From: Gordius sp. MW1
Lineage: Eukaryota > Nematomorpha > Gordioida > Gordea > Gordiidae
NCBI GenBank assembly: GCA_964036665.1
Contig: OZ038532.1
Location: 1,426,001-1,490,000, forward strand
DNA: 64,000 bases
Direction: 5' to 3'
Made by a program: the position numbers and the translations under genes. Shown here piece after piece: positions 1 through 10,790 of the stretch (position 1 is its first letter; each line of letters starts with the position of its first letter). The notes under the pieces were generated by a model. The model did no database searches and was not told the DNA's origin. It worked only from the letters and a program-made list of their open reading frames with translations.

Positions 1-159
1 TGAATATAAAAAGAATCTCAATTGTGGTTTATTTCAGAATTTCGCCAAGTTTTTCGATTTTACCACTTTTCCGTTATTGCTACGTTGTTTCTTAAGTTGT
101 TGCCATTTCTATTAAAAGTGTATTTAGTTAACAGAAACTATTATACATCCCTATTGTTA

Positions 160-363
160 TAGGTGGAAAAGGATGACAGAAGCTCTTCCGAACAGGAATC
201 GGAAGGAGAAGAAGAAAAAGTTACGCAGCGAAAATCCAAATTAAAATCAGGCCCCAAAACCCCTTCATTACTCGCACAAAATCCGCACCCCAAGACCAAA
301 CAGCAAAATGGAATGGCTCCTCCCCTAGTTGACAATGCAAAAATTCGACACAAGGTGCAATAA
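160..363 (+). CDS. candidate 3'-terminal coding exon, acidic/serine-rich tail
   Basis: The open stretch encodes about 67 residues with a strongly biased composition: an acidic and serine-rich start (KDDRSSSEQESEGEEEK), then a basic, proline-rich part ending in a TAA stop at 361-363. It is preceded directly by a plausible splice acceptor (TTGTTATAG at about 151-159), so it reads best as the last exon of a plus-strand gene that begins left of this window. Its base composition is visibly richer in G and C than the surrounding AT-rich DNA. No domain is recognised and no function can be given. It could also be a chance open frame; no clear polyadenylation signal follows. Confidence 0.35.
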
Positions 364-1846
364 CTGTCGCTCTACACGCTTTACTAAAAACTCTCACACC
401 CCATAAACACCACGACAACACTTTTAGTTTAGCTCGTATAGTCCTCATCCCCAAAAGGAATCTAAGCTTGCTGGGAATGTGGCAAATATCAGACGACGGC
501 CATTAGTGAGAATTTTCGGAGGATATTTGCTAGATTAAAATTATTTTGTCACCCCTTTTTTACACAATTATTTTCATTCCTGTGCGATGGCCGAAATCTT
601 TATTACCTACGCAAATTGTGTGCCCCTTTATCACCTATCGAGCTTATTTTATAACTCTAATCGTGAATACTTTTGTTTACACCACCAGCTTATGTACATA
701 TCGTTTATATTGCATCGTCGGATACACTTTATATAATACCCGCTTGTTTATATGCACGATTGATTCTTATTTATGTCTATGATTACGGATTTATTAACAG
801 CACCTTAACCTAATATTTGGGCAATTAATAATAATTTACACTTATGTGAGCAAGTGTGGTTATCGGATATTTTGTTTTGTATACATAATTTTTGGTAGAA
901 TTGTTGGAGTACCTTTTAAAATGAATTTGTTTCTGTTGTAAGAATCTTATGTTATGGTTTTATAAGTGTATTGAAATGTCCCAGGAAAAGGTGATCAAAT
1001 TAGATGTGGAGATTTAATCATAAGAAAGCGAGCTAGCAAAGTTTTGATACGATGACAGCCGATAGACAAAGAGAACTGAAGGAGCATGTAGGCAGACAAA
1101 GGCTTCGTGTTTGATGTACACACAACAACTGTGTATCTAACTGAAGGGAATAAGAACATCGGGAGATATTTTAAAGGGACACAGATTATTAGTTTTCTCC
1201 ACAACTTATGTATTTATTGTATACTCCACAATGTTAACTACTATTTTGAGTTTCATCTCATGGTCTAATATACGGGAGAATCTTAATTAATACAATTTAA
1301 ATCCACTTGATTGTTTAGTTAATTTGGATATGATATCAGCATTATAATATCAAAACTTTACTGTTATATGTGGAGTTGTAAAAATATATCTTAAGTACGA
1401 AATATCTAAATATATTTTTATTAAAGATCATATATCTACAAAAGTATCTAGTATAGGTTCGCTTCAATGTTCTGCTAATTTTTTATTCACTGGAAATTTT
1501 AAAATTGATATAAATATATATTTCTTCTATGTTTAAAACATTATCAATTCGATTAATATAATTGCAATATCATTAATTAAATTTTGAGATTTAAAAAAGT
1601 AAAGTCTTTTATTTATAAGCTACTAGTTAAGCCCGGCAAACGTTGTTTTGCCATATACATTATGTCTGGAATATTAACTAACTTACTATAAGTGTGTGGG
1701 GATATTTTTTGCAGAAGTTTTATCTAAATTGTAGTGTTATTTTTACAATCGATTTGCAGATAAGGAGTTTGTTGGGGAATGAAGGGGAAAGAAAATTTTT
1801 TATTTATTGTTTCCTGGGGGGTTGTTCGTCTACAGGCTTAACATTT
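364..1846. other. AT-rich intergenic DNA
   Basis: No coding potential, repeat boundary or RNA gene was recognised here. If the upstream exon is real, the first few hundred bases would be its 3' UTR. Confidence 0.4.
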
Positions 1847-2552
1847 TTAATTGCTATGCAATTTATGGGCTCACTTTCCATTTTGTTTGTCACGCTATTC
1901 GGCGTGCGCTATTCGGCGTCCGCTACGTGGATGTCACCCACCAAGTGTTTTGTTTTGTTTACTTTTAATTTTTGTTAATTTAACCAGTTTTTGGGTTCGA
2001 ATCCCGGGTTTTTTTTGACTATTATGATTGTTCCTGTTACTACCAATGTTATTATGACTTTGGCCGTCCGTTGGGTGCTGACCGATGGAAAAAAATGACC
2101 ATTGGCCAAAATGTGAATCCAAGTTTATTTTTTCGTTTTTTTTCGACTATTATGATTGTTCCTGTTACTACCAATGCTATTATGACTTTTTGGCCGTCCG
2201 TTGATTGCTGACCGATGGAAAAATTGACCATTGGCCAAAATGTGAATCCAAGTTTATTTTTTCGTTTTTTTTCTACTATTATGATTGTTCCTGTTACTAC
2301 CAATGTTATTATGACTTTTTGGCCGTCCGTTGGGTGCTGACCGATGGAAAAAATGACCATTGGCCAAAATGTGAATCAAAATTATTTTTTTCCTTTTTTT
2401 TCGATTATTATGATTGTTCCTGTTACTACCAATGTTATTATGACTTTTTGGCCGTCTGTTGGGTGCTGACGGGAAAAAAATGACCATTGGCCAAAATGTG
2501 AACGGAATTATTTTTTTCGTTTTTTTTGATTATTATGATTGTTCCTGTTACT
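1847..2552 (-). repeat. Helentron-like interspersed element with minisatellite core (copy a)
   Basis: On the minus strand the element ends at 1847-1872 with the family's 3' terminus, a subterminal repeat plus hairpin (reverse complement of TTAATTGCTATGCAATTTA). Inside it, at about 1993-2008, is a tRNA B-box-like GGTTCGAATCCCGGG. From about 2015 to 2552 lie four to five tandem units of roughly 125-130 bp, each containing a facing pair of CCAATGG/CCATTGG motifs. The opposite end is lost at a junction with a Helitron fragment. Structure (minisatellite core, subterminal inverted repeat, 3' hairpin, no protein) resembles Helentron-associated interspersed elements; that assignment is an inference. 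Confidence 0.55.
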
Positions 2553-2718
2553 CCGGAAAATGTCCGATATTTTTAAAACTAAAAGGAATTTTAGGATTCT
2601 GAATAACTATTCTACCCCTGACCGCCCTGGGCATCTATGGCTAAATTTTCGCGCGAATCGGGCCGGTAGTTTCAGTAGCCCTTACATACATACATACTAT
2701 TTACTTTATATATATAGA
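2553..2718 (-). mobile_element. 5'-end fragment of a Helitron (Helitron-3 family)
   Basis: Read on the minus strand, this starts with TC followed by TATATATATAAAG after an A, exactly as the 5' end of the Helitron at 50745. It continues with the same roughly 110-bp module (GAAACTACCGGCCCGATTCG, then CCCAGGGCGGCCAGGGGTA-like) that is present three times in that element. It is cut off at 2553 against the minisatellite array. Confidence 0.6.
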
Positions 2719-2883
2719 TTACAATCAGCTTAACAAAAAGGATTCAGCATCATATCCATGCAAAATCGCTTTTCATTTGCTCAAGCCAAATTTTGCGGTT
2801 TAAGATATATGTTTCGAAATTTAGCTATTGTTATATCTTTAATGATAACAGTACTTTAAAATTATATATAAAACTAATTAAAA

Positions 2884-3150
2884 ACTGCTGGGGGCTCCCC
2901 CCAGTCTCCCGTTGGGGGCTCTGCCCCCAAACCCCCGTTGGGGGCTACGCCCCCAAACCCCCATCTCTTGGGGGCTCCGCCCCCAGACCCCCGGAGAAGG
3001 GGGAGAAGGGAAGGGGGGGGGGGGAAGGGAAGAGGGGACGACTCATCTATTCTACGTATAAATGTAGCATATTTGCTATGCAATTTAGGGCGAGAAAGGT
3101 GTGAAGGGGCGAGAATGCCTATAGGGGGTAGGATAATTGCTAGGGTTTCC
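2884..3150 (+). repeat. Helentron-like 5' end with GC-rich palindromic minisatellite (copy c)
   Basis: Three to four short units built on the palindrome GGGGGCTCCGCCCCC (2890-2992) are followed by a GGGAAGGGG-rich tract (2995-3040). Next come the subterminal repeat TTTGCTATGCAATTTA (3072-3087) and a motif shared with 36.6 kb and 42.0 kb (GCGAGAATGCCTATAGGGGG at 3109-3128). It is isolated from any 3' end and looks like a truncated copy of the family at 41872-42389. Strong local GC richness stands out against the AT-rich surroundings. Confidence 0.5.
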
Positions 3151-4359
3151 CCCTTGACTACTCCTATGCTAGTTACACAACATAAAACTCTACTATTTTG
3201 TTAAAAAAATAAAATTCATATAAATTTAAAACCTCAATTTTACTCGCCGTTTTATAACGTATGTTTTGCATGTGATAAAAATTTGAAGAAGAAAAAAATA
3301 GTATTTTTTTAATTTGTCAGAAGCTGGCTACGTAACAAGGGATTGTTTTGTAAAATGAAATGTGAACGTTAAAATAATCAAATATACTTTAAAAATTCTA
3401 TTATTAATTCAAAAATCCATATTGTCGTAATGAATGTTTCCAGTTATAACAACAATTATCCTCGTCTAGGTTAGGCTTTCTTTAGTGTATTACTAATTTT
3501 ATATTAATTTATTTGCTAAAATATAAAAGGCAAGGAAGGGGTTATAAAAATAACCAGGCCAATTGATGAACCTTAAATTAAATTCTGGCTACTACTATTA
3601 ATATAAAACTATTGGTATTCTCTTCCATATATAAATCTTTTCAATATCCATGTAAATATGATGACGTATTATGCATGTTTAATGTTATTACTACATACTA
3701 AACTCGGCATAAATAAATATACGCCCGAGAATGCCAATATTGTGAAATAATCTTCATCTCCTCCACTCCCGCCCCGAGGAAGATAGGGGTAGGGGTTTAA
3801 CCTTGGCATAGCGCCATTGAAAAAAAAATCAATATAAAATGACGAAGGAATAATTTCCCCCTTTCCCCTTTTAATTGCTATATAATAATAATTCTAATAT
3901 ATTGATTATCTAGTTGTAATTTTCAATTATGACAACTGCAATTTCAAACCTAAATATTAGGTAATTATGACAACTGCAATTTCAAACCTAAATATTAGGT
4001 TAATTTTAAGTGTTAGAAAATAGTTTCAATTAAAATAACAACAGGCGGAAATTAGAAATAATAAAATTAATTAATCAACTTTTTAATAATAATAGAGAAT
4101 TGGAAATAAAGATTTTAAAAAAATCACTTTGCCTCTCCCAGGTATTGACCTAAGCTCAATCACGGCTTGAAATTTTTTTTCTTATTTTAATTGTTATTTT
4201 TAATTTTATCAAATTTTTGAAAATAAAATTTAAATATATAAAAATCCGTTAGATATTAAAAAATATGACTTTTAAAAATAAGATGTAATAATAATTAGAT
4301 TTATTAATAAGATATCTAAAAATAAAATAGTATAGATATTCAAAAATGGTATAAGTCAT
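3151..4359. other. AT-rich DNA with a 38-bp direct repeat
   Basis: No gene was seen. A 38-bp unit starting AATTATGACAACTGC is repeated head to tail at 3925-3962 and 3963-4000. The rest is AT-rich sequence without recognised structure. Confidence 0.5.
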
Positions 4360-5514
4360 TTTTTTCATTGGTCAGCAGCCAGGACAGGGTGGTGATTATA
4401 AATTCATAATAGTCAAAAAAACGAACATTTTGGCCAATGGTCATTTTTTTCATTGGTCAGCAGCCAGGACACGGTAAAAGTGGATATAAATTTATAAGAG
4501 TCAAAACACCATTTTTTTAATTGGTCAGTACCAACAGATAGGAACAATCATAATAGGCGAAAATAAACGAAAAAATAAACTTGGATTCACATTTTGGCCA
4601 ATGGTCATTTTTTTCATCGGTCAGCAGCCAACGGACGGCCAAAAAGTCTTATCATCAATGGTAGTAACAAGAACAATCATAATAGTCGAAAAAAAACGAA
4701 AAAATAAACTTGGATTCACATTTTGGCCAATGGTCATTTTTTTCCATTGGTCAGCACCCAACGGACGGCCAAAACGTCTTATTATCAATGGTAGTAACAG
4801 GAACAATCATAATAGGCGAAAAAAAAACGAAAAAATAAACTTGGATTTACATTTTGGCCAATGGTCATTTTTTTCATCGACCAGCAGCCAACGGACGGCC
4901 AAAAAGTCTTATTATCAATGGTAGTAACAAGAACAATCATAATAGTCGAAAAACGAAAAAATAAACTTGGATTCACATTTTGGCCAATGGTCATTTATTC
5001 CATCGGTCAGCAGCCAACGGACGGCCAAAAAGTCTTATTATCAATGGTAGTAACAAGAACAATCATAATAGTCGAAAAAAAACGAAAAAATAAACTTGGA
5101 TTCACATTTTGGCCAATAGTCATTTTTTTCCATTGGTCAGCAGCCAACGGACGGCCAAAAAGTCCTATTATCAATGGTAGTAACAAGAACAATCATAATA
5201 GGCGAAAAAAAACGAAAAAAAAAACTTGGATTCACATTTTGGCCAATGGTCATTTTTTTCATTGGTCAGCACCCAACGGACGGCCAAAAAGTCATAATAG
5301 CAATGGTAGTAACAGGAACAATCATAATAGTCAAAAAAAAAACCCGGGATTCGAACCCAAAAACTGGTTAAATTAACAAAAATTAAAAGTAAACAAAACA
5401 AGACACTCAGTGCGTGACATCCACGTTCGGTGCGTGACATCCACGTTCGGTGCGCACGCCGAATAGGCGGACAAACAAAATGGAAAGTGAGCCCATAAAT
5501 TGCATAGCAATTAA
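4360..5514 (+). repeat. Helentron-like element with minisatellite core (copy b, most complete array)
   Basis: The array begins with two shorter units containing CAGCCAGGACA and continues with about six units of 126-131 bp (starts of TTGGCCAATGG near 4595, 4724, 4855, 4981, 5110 and 5240). Every unit carries CCAATGG and CCATTGG facing each other across a T-rich loop, then ACGGACGGCCAAAAAGTC. A B-box-like GGGATTCGAACCC follows at 5345-5357. A GTGCGTGACATCCACGTTCG direct repeat sits at about 5410-5450, and the 3' end is GAGCCCATAAATTGCATAGC with AATTAA (5489-5514). Long open frames across the array are by-products of the repeat period and are not taken as genes. Confidence 0.6.
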
Positions 5515-5837
5515 TAGTTTGTTTTTTACAGGTTTGTACAGCTTTGGACCTTGGTTACAAGGGGGACAAGGAGAGGGGGGGGAAGCGGCCCATTCCCCCC
5601 GTCCCTGTTATTTTTCTTTGATTAATAATTAATTACTAAGGATCAAAATTATTTATATTTAAATAAAAGATTAAAACACTTATAAATAATTTAAAGGGCT
5701 ATTAGTTTTCCTTTGAATTATGTTTTTGACTAAAACTTTTTATCCATTATTTTCCTTTTCAAAATTAACCTGCCATAAAAACAAACTTGATTGTGCATTT
5801 TTACGCTACAAAATTATGTGGCCCTTCCACACCGATT
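5515..5837. other. AT-rich spacer
   Basis: Apart from a short G-rich tract at about 5560-5600, nothing was recognised. Confidence 0.4.
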
Positions 5838-6720
5838 AAATCTTCTTTACCAGTTATTTGGTCCCACAGTCGTGGGGTTTGTTTTAATAAGTTTATTCCA
5901 TCTTGGATGAGTGCCATGTTTTGACAATCTCATTTGTTTTCATAACTTCATCGACTTGCCCTTTCCACGTAGTGATGCGGAAAAACAGAGAAAAATCTCG
6001 GTCCGAGAATTTAAAAAATTGAGTCGAGATCGAGACGAGAATTTTTACCTCGAGACGAGACGAGATTTTATAGTCGAGATCTCGGCTTTTTATTTTTAAC
6101 TATTGAGACTTAATTTAGCTAATTAAGAATTTTTATTTTATTACATTTACATTTAGGATATTAAATGCAAATTAATATGATTTTGATTGATACTAATTTA
6201 CGCACCTATTTATCCGCTTTGTGCGAATTTCAAATTTGTAATATAATTTTATTCAATAGACAACATAGTATTAGTGGCCCTTAGGGTATATGAACAGTTA
6301 ATTATGTATTTTTTACTTATTTGCATAGCATTATCATACAATATAAGGTTTTAGACTTATAATGAGTTTATGCGCAGAAAGTTTATCATCCAACTCAAAA
6401 AAGAGCAAGCTTATCAATAATTTGACAGTATTCAAGGATGAATCAAATAAAATGGGGAAGTTTAAATTGTGCTTTAAAGCACTAAGACTCATAACAATAC
6501 TTCAGTTCAGGTCTTCAACGACATCTTAAACGTTACCATCATGAGTATTACTATAACATTTACCCTACTAAGTTAAAAAGGAATTAAACTGCCAAAAATT
6601 TTCAGCCACCCTAGATGCTTTAGAAAATCTAAGCCTTTAGTAGCAATTATATTGTATATCACACATATTCATTAAAAATGACTAAATAATAGTATATATT
6701 ATATAATTAGTTCTTCTTCT

Positions 6721-7971
6721 TTATCGTGTTAAAAATCCCACAGACGTGGGGTAAGTTTTCAGCAGCCTCTTCCATCTGAGTCGCGTACATGCCATGCCAA
6801 TTTCCATGACGTCCATATCCTTTTCGACCAGTCGTTTCCAGGTGGCACGTGGTCTGCCCCTTCCTCTTCTTCCAGGCACGTCCATCTCCAGCGTTCGCCG
6901 TGTGACATCGTCCTCGTCGCTTCGTAATACATGGCCGTACCACCGAAGTCGATTTTCTCTTAAGAAGTCCTTCGTCGCTTGTATACCCATCTTTGTCATC
7001 AAGGATTCGTTCGTCATGCGATCCAGCTTGGTGTAGCCTAAGCTCAATCGCACCATTCTCATTTCCGTGACTTGCAAGAGTTTCTCCTCCGCGGTGGTTA
7101 CACCCCATGTTTCGCTCCCGTAAAGCAAGACCGGTCGCACGATGGTTATGTACGCCTTGCTTTTCAACCAAATTGGTATCTTTTTGTCACACATGACACC
7201 GGAGATGCTGCGCCACTTGAGCCATGCTTTCTTGATCCGAGAATGGACTTCGGCGGTACATCCTCCCTCTTGATGTAATAGCGAGCCAAGATATGTGAAC
7301 TTATCAACCTCCGTGTACATTGGACCGTCATTTTTGTGCATTTGCGGACTACCGCCCATCGTTTGTATGTAAACCGTTTTCTTCTCGCTGACCTTTAACC
7401 CGAAATCCGAAAAACGTTCTGACCATTTTTTCGCCTGATGAAAAACCCCTTCTCTTGTTTCATCGCATAAGACAATATCATCGGCATATAGCATAGTCCA
7501 AGGGGCTGGCTTGTGCAAGTTTTTTGTTATTGTATCCATAATTAGATTAAACAAGAATGGGCTTAATGCTGACCCTTGATGTAGTCCAATCATTATTCGG
7601 AAGGGTTTCGTTTCTCCTACGGTAGTCCTAACAGATGCAACCGCGCCATTATACATTTCCTTGATAAGTCGTCCTTCGGGTATATTTCTGGCTCTAAGGG
7701 ACCACCATATTAAGTCTCTCGGAACCGTATCGTAGGCCTTTTCTAAATCGATGAAGACCATGTGTAAGTTCTTTCTTATGTCGCCATATTTTTCCATCGT
7801 CTGCTTCAACGCAAAGATTGGATCCATCGTTGATTTACCGGCCACGAATCCAAACTGATTGGGCGAGAGACCAACTTCGTCATTGAGCCTTTTCACTAGC
7901 ACCCTTTCTAGTAGTTTTAGTGATTGGCAGGTCAACTTGATACCTCTAATGTTACCACATTCCTGCGCGTC
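6721..7971 (-). pseudogene. RTE-1 reverse transcriptase
   Basis: The main open frame, 7935-6721 (404 residues), covers the RT palm and thumb. Motifs are NQFGFVAGKSTMDPIFAL (fingers), MVFIDLEKAYDTVPRDLIWW (motif A, catalytic Asp), GLHQGSALSPFLFNLIMD (motif B), LYADDIVLCDE (motif C, YADD, near residue 150), GLKVSEKKTVYI (D) and FTYLGSLLHQEG (E). The C-terminal RTE-specific region follows (WLKWRSISGVMCDKKIP, RPVLLYGSETWGV, RLRWYGHVLRSDEDDVTRR). Both catalytic aspartates of YADD are present. Upstream codons to about 7971 are in frame (family motif CGNIRGIKL) without a start. The product would copy the element's RNA at a nicked target. Confidence 0.88.
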
Positions 7972-8004
7972 TCCTTTGCCTTTGTATATGGGTATGATCG
8001 TCCT

Positions 8005-8699
8005 TTACCTCCATTGGTCAGGGATACGACTCTCATACAGCATAGCGTTAAATAAGCCTGTCATTATATCGATTCCTTCTCCTTTGCACCCAAGCCAAGC
8101 TTCGATCGGTAAATCATCGGGACCTAGCGCTTTCCCTTTCCGCATCTTCGTTAGTTGCGCTCCTACTTCATAAGCCTGCAATGGTAAAATTAAGTTCGAG
8201 TTCGGTTCCACCCTCTCTAGCGGTCTTCTATCATTCGTTTTGTTCATCATATTTTGGAAATAATCTTTCCATCTTTTGATGACTTCCTTCGGTTTGCACA
8301 ACGTTCGTCCCTCTTCGCTTTTAATGACTTTCAGTGTCCCGACATCTCGACTTTTTATCTCCCTATCTTTGCGAGTTTATACATGACTATGTCGCCACCC
8401 TTGGTATCGAGCTTGTTTGCCATCTCGGTGTAAGCCTCGTTCTTCGCTATCGCAACCGCTATCTTAGCTTTGCGTTTCGCTTCACGATATGCCACGTAGT
8501 CTTCTCCTTTCTTCGTTTTGTACCATCGTAGGTACAACGCCTTCTTTTTTTCTATAGCCTCTTTGACCGAGTCATTCCACCACCATAGTTCACGCTTGTG
8601 AGCTCTGCCGCCCTTAGTTCGTCTCAAGATTTGAAAGGCTGTTTCCAACATTTGCAACGGTGTCCCACCTTTTGTTAATGTCGCCCCCCAAGCCTGCAA
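8005..8699 (-). pseudogene. RTE-1 linker between endonuclease and RT, two broken frames
   Basis: Two pieces, 8699-8355 and 8301-8005, carry the conserved linker of RTE polyproteins. One has KGGRAHKRELWWWNDSVKEA and a lysine-rich helical stretch (EAKRKAKIAVAIAKNEAY). The other has KPKEVIKRWKDYFQNMMN and KMRKGKALGPDDLPIEAW, the start of the RT fingers. They are separated from each other and from the RT by short frameshifts near 8350-8305 and a stop near 8000. The order and spacing match the copy at 57855-58697. Confidence 0.8.
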
Positions 8700-9618
8700 C
8701 CTTCAAGAGCGGAGTTGCTCGAGCGTGAAACATTTCATTTGCGCGATCATCCTTAAGCTTTTCGTACTTTGTCCTTGGTGTGTAGATTTTTCTCCTTTCG
8801 GGAAAAATCTTTCTTGCTATATCGAGGACAACTGGCCGATGTTGCTTGGCGATTTCTTCCCCCGGTATAACCTTGCAATCTTTAACTTGCCACAAATTTT
8901 TGCGCTTCACTAGGATGTAGTCGACCTGTGTAAGGTGATCCCCACTGCTGTACGTCGCTAAATGTTCGGTACGCTTCTGAAAGAAGGTATTCACAATGGC
9001 CATATCGTAAGCTTGCGCCATTTGTAGTAACTTCTCTCCCTCTTTATTCTTCAACCCATAGCCATGCCCGCCGTGATTTCGTTCGTACACGCCCCTTACT
9101 TTTCCAACGTGCCCATTAAAGTCTGCTCCGATGATGAGATTCTCGTCAGGCTTCATGTAGCGTATTTCTTTTTCGAGCTTTTCATAGAATTCGTTCTTCT
9201 CATTTTCGGAACATCCAACCTGGGGCGAATACGCACAAATAACATTGACAAGGCCGCCTTGATCCGCCAGCTTTATGCACATCAATCTATCCGAGCATCG
9301 TTTGACTTCGACTACCTTGTCCTTAAAGGAATCGCTAAGCACTATACCGACCCCGTTCTTCCGTGATGGGGAACCCGAGTAGTATAGCTTGTAACCATCT
9401 CCTAGCTCCCTGGCTTTTGTTCCATGCCACCGCGTTTCTTGTAGACACGCTATGTGTATCCTTCGCCTTTTTAGCATCTGCGCCACCTCGATGCTCTTCC
9501 CCGTCAGCGTGCCCACATTCCAGCTGGCCACTCTTGTCCGTTCGACAACTAAATTCCTTAACCGCCTTCGTTGTGAGAGAGGCGGTAACCCTTGTATACT
9601 TTCCACATTGCGATGCAA
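8614..9618 (-). pseudogene. RTE-1 APE-type endonuclease domain (5' part of broken ORF2)
   Basis: This open frame of 334 residues holds the apurinic-endonuclease-like nuclease that nicks target DNA during target-primed reverse transcription. Visible motifs in order are ASWNVGTLTGKS (residues ~32-43, catalytic Asn), CLQETRWHG (~59-67, catalytic Glu), YYSGSPSRKNGVGI (~79-92), YSPQVGC, ADFNGHVGK (Asp/Asn pair), QVDYILVKR and KQHRPVVLD (catalytic His). The family is often labelled craniofacial development protein 2-like in animal annotations. The first in-frame start is a TTG, so the true start is uncertain. After about residue 305 the frame departs from the family and continues in the overlapping frame at 8699, so a frameshift lies near 8650-8700. 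Confidence 0.85.
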
Positions 9619-9824
9619 TGCGCGTCGTTTAAGGAGGACGCCCTAGCATTCAGGTATGAATTCGTATTTGAAGCTGCCATGTTGTTTGGAGTTGCTTTTT
9701 TACAGCCGGCTTCCGACCTGACGCCAACCCTCCTCTTTTTTCACACGGACTTGGGACCGTCGTTGCTAGTGTTATATTATATAATTAGTTGATTGAAAAA
9801 TATAATAATCTTAATTTAGCAGCA

Positions 9825-9965
9825 ATGGCTAGAGATTTTTTGAGCACTCCTGCAACCTCGGTGCCTGCCGAAAGATTTTTTTCCAAGGCGTCTCTGACTA
9901 TCGAAATCGTAATAGATTAACCCATGAATCTGTCAGGAGCTTGCTATGCCTAAACTTATGGCACA
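9825..9965 (+). pseudogene. hAT transposase C-terminal dimerisation domain, remnant
   Basis: Translation from 9825 gives ARDFLSTPATSVPAERFFSK then ASLTI. After a one-base frameshift near 9897 it continues RNRNRLTHESVRSLLCLNLW. That is the conserved C-terminal hAT dimerisation block (S/T-x-x-SERxFS...LsxexvxxLlxL). It lies just beyond the 3' TSD of RTE-1, inside the hAT at 5970-10782, so it is the last readable piece of that element's transposase. No catalytic region was found in this copy. Confidence 0.8.
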
Positions 9966-10790
9966 CCTCAACAATTTTCCACCCATCACTTTCATAACAT
10001 TTTACAATGTAGGCTTGGCAGATGCATTCAAATTCACTGAATTTTTTTGCAAATGCTGCAATTTATCAATAAATTAAAAGATGTGAACATACGCTTTATA
10101 GTACGTAATTATTTTATGCGAAAATTAATAAAAAATGGATTAAGTTAATACCTTGTTATGTATAATGGGATGTCACACTATAATAGAATTGTTTATTATT
10201 ATATTTAACAACTTGAATTAAATTATATATGTGCATTTAACGTAAGATCTCAAAACTTTTATGTTTTTCCACAATTAATGCCTATTTTATTGTATTTGCA
10301 ATGTTCAAATATTTACTTTTTTTAAATAATGATAATTTTAAAAGTTTACTCTTGCATTTTCGTAATTATTTCAATGTTATTATATAAGATCTCATTAATT
10401 CATTATGTTAAAATATGATAATCTTATTACTCTTTATCCTTTAATTAAGCTTTAGCCAGGAAATAAATCGAGTCAAGTAGTATATAACACCTATATTAAT
10501 GCTTTCTAAGGTAATCTAGCTTATGTTTTAAGGTTTGAGATAAAAAATTGGTTCCATTATCACTAATTTATATCTTATATACTAATTTATAAGAGCCAGA
10601 AAAAAATATGTTTGGTACAATTATTTTTAAAAGTCGAGACGAGACGAGAATTCTCGCCGAGACGAGACGAGATCGAGATTTTTCTAGGCCGAGACGAGAC
10701 GAGATCGAGATTTTAATAATCGCTCCGGAGACGAGACGAGATTTTGCTTTCGAGACCGAGACGAGACGAGATCGAAACACTATTTCCACG

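Larger units (their letters stand above)
6713..9772 (-). mobile_element. near full-length RTE-clade non-LTR retrotransposon (RTE-1)
   Basis: An 18-bp TSD, TATATTATATAATTAGTT, lies at 6695-6712 and 9773-9790, so both ends are exact. On the minus strand it begins with a short leader (CGACGGTCCCAAGTCC), encodes an APE-type endonuclease followed by a reverse transcriptase, and ends in an AAGAAGAAGAA-type tail at 6713-6720. It is about 3.06 kb, usual for RTE elements. Three or four frameshifts or stops break the single long ORF. It sits inside the hAT at 5970-10782 and is therefore younger than it. Confidence 0.92.
5970..10782 (+). mobile_element. hAT DNA transposon (TAGTGATGCGG family) hosting RTE-1
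   Basis: The ends are TAGTGATGCGG on the left and CGAAACACTA on the right, imperfect inverted repeats. They are flanked by the 8-bp TSD TTTCCACG at 5962-5969 and 10783-10790. The uninterrupted target is visible in RTE-2, where CTTTCCACGTGACACGGGG is continuous. Subterminal regions are arrays of GAGACGAGACGAGA (5990-6090, 10635-10780). Without the nested RTE the element is about 1.7 kb, with only a remnant of the transposase (9825-9965). An 8-bp TSD and the hAT dimerisation domain place it in the hAT superfamily. Confidence 0.88.

Noticed and set aside
1980-2010. Working tRNA gene at GGTTCGAATCCCGGG
   Set aside because: Only the B-box is present; there is no A-box or pairing acceptor stem within 60-70 bases.
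4360-5340. CRISPR-like regular array
   Set aside because: Units of 126-131 bp are repeated nearly whole, with no short repeat and unique spacers, in a eukaryotic genome.
4601-5376. Long open frames of 107 and 171 residues in the minisatellite
   Set aside because: They exist because the repeat unit is near a multiple of three and free of stops; the protein is the tandem unit translated, and other arrays break the frame.
7859-9646. Plus-strand open frames opposite RTE-1
   Set aside because: They are shadows of the endonuclease/RT frames on the minus strand.
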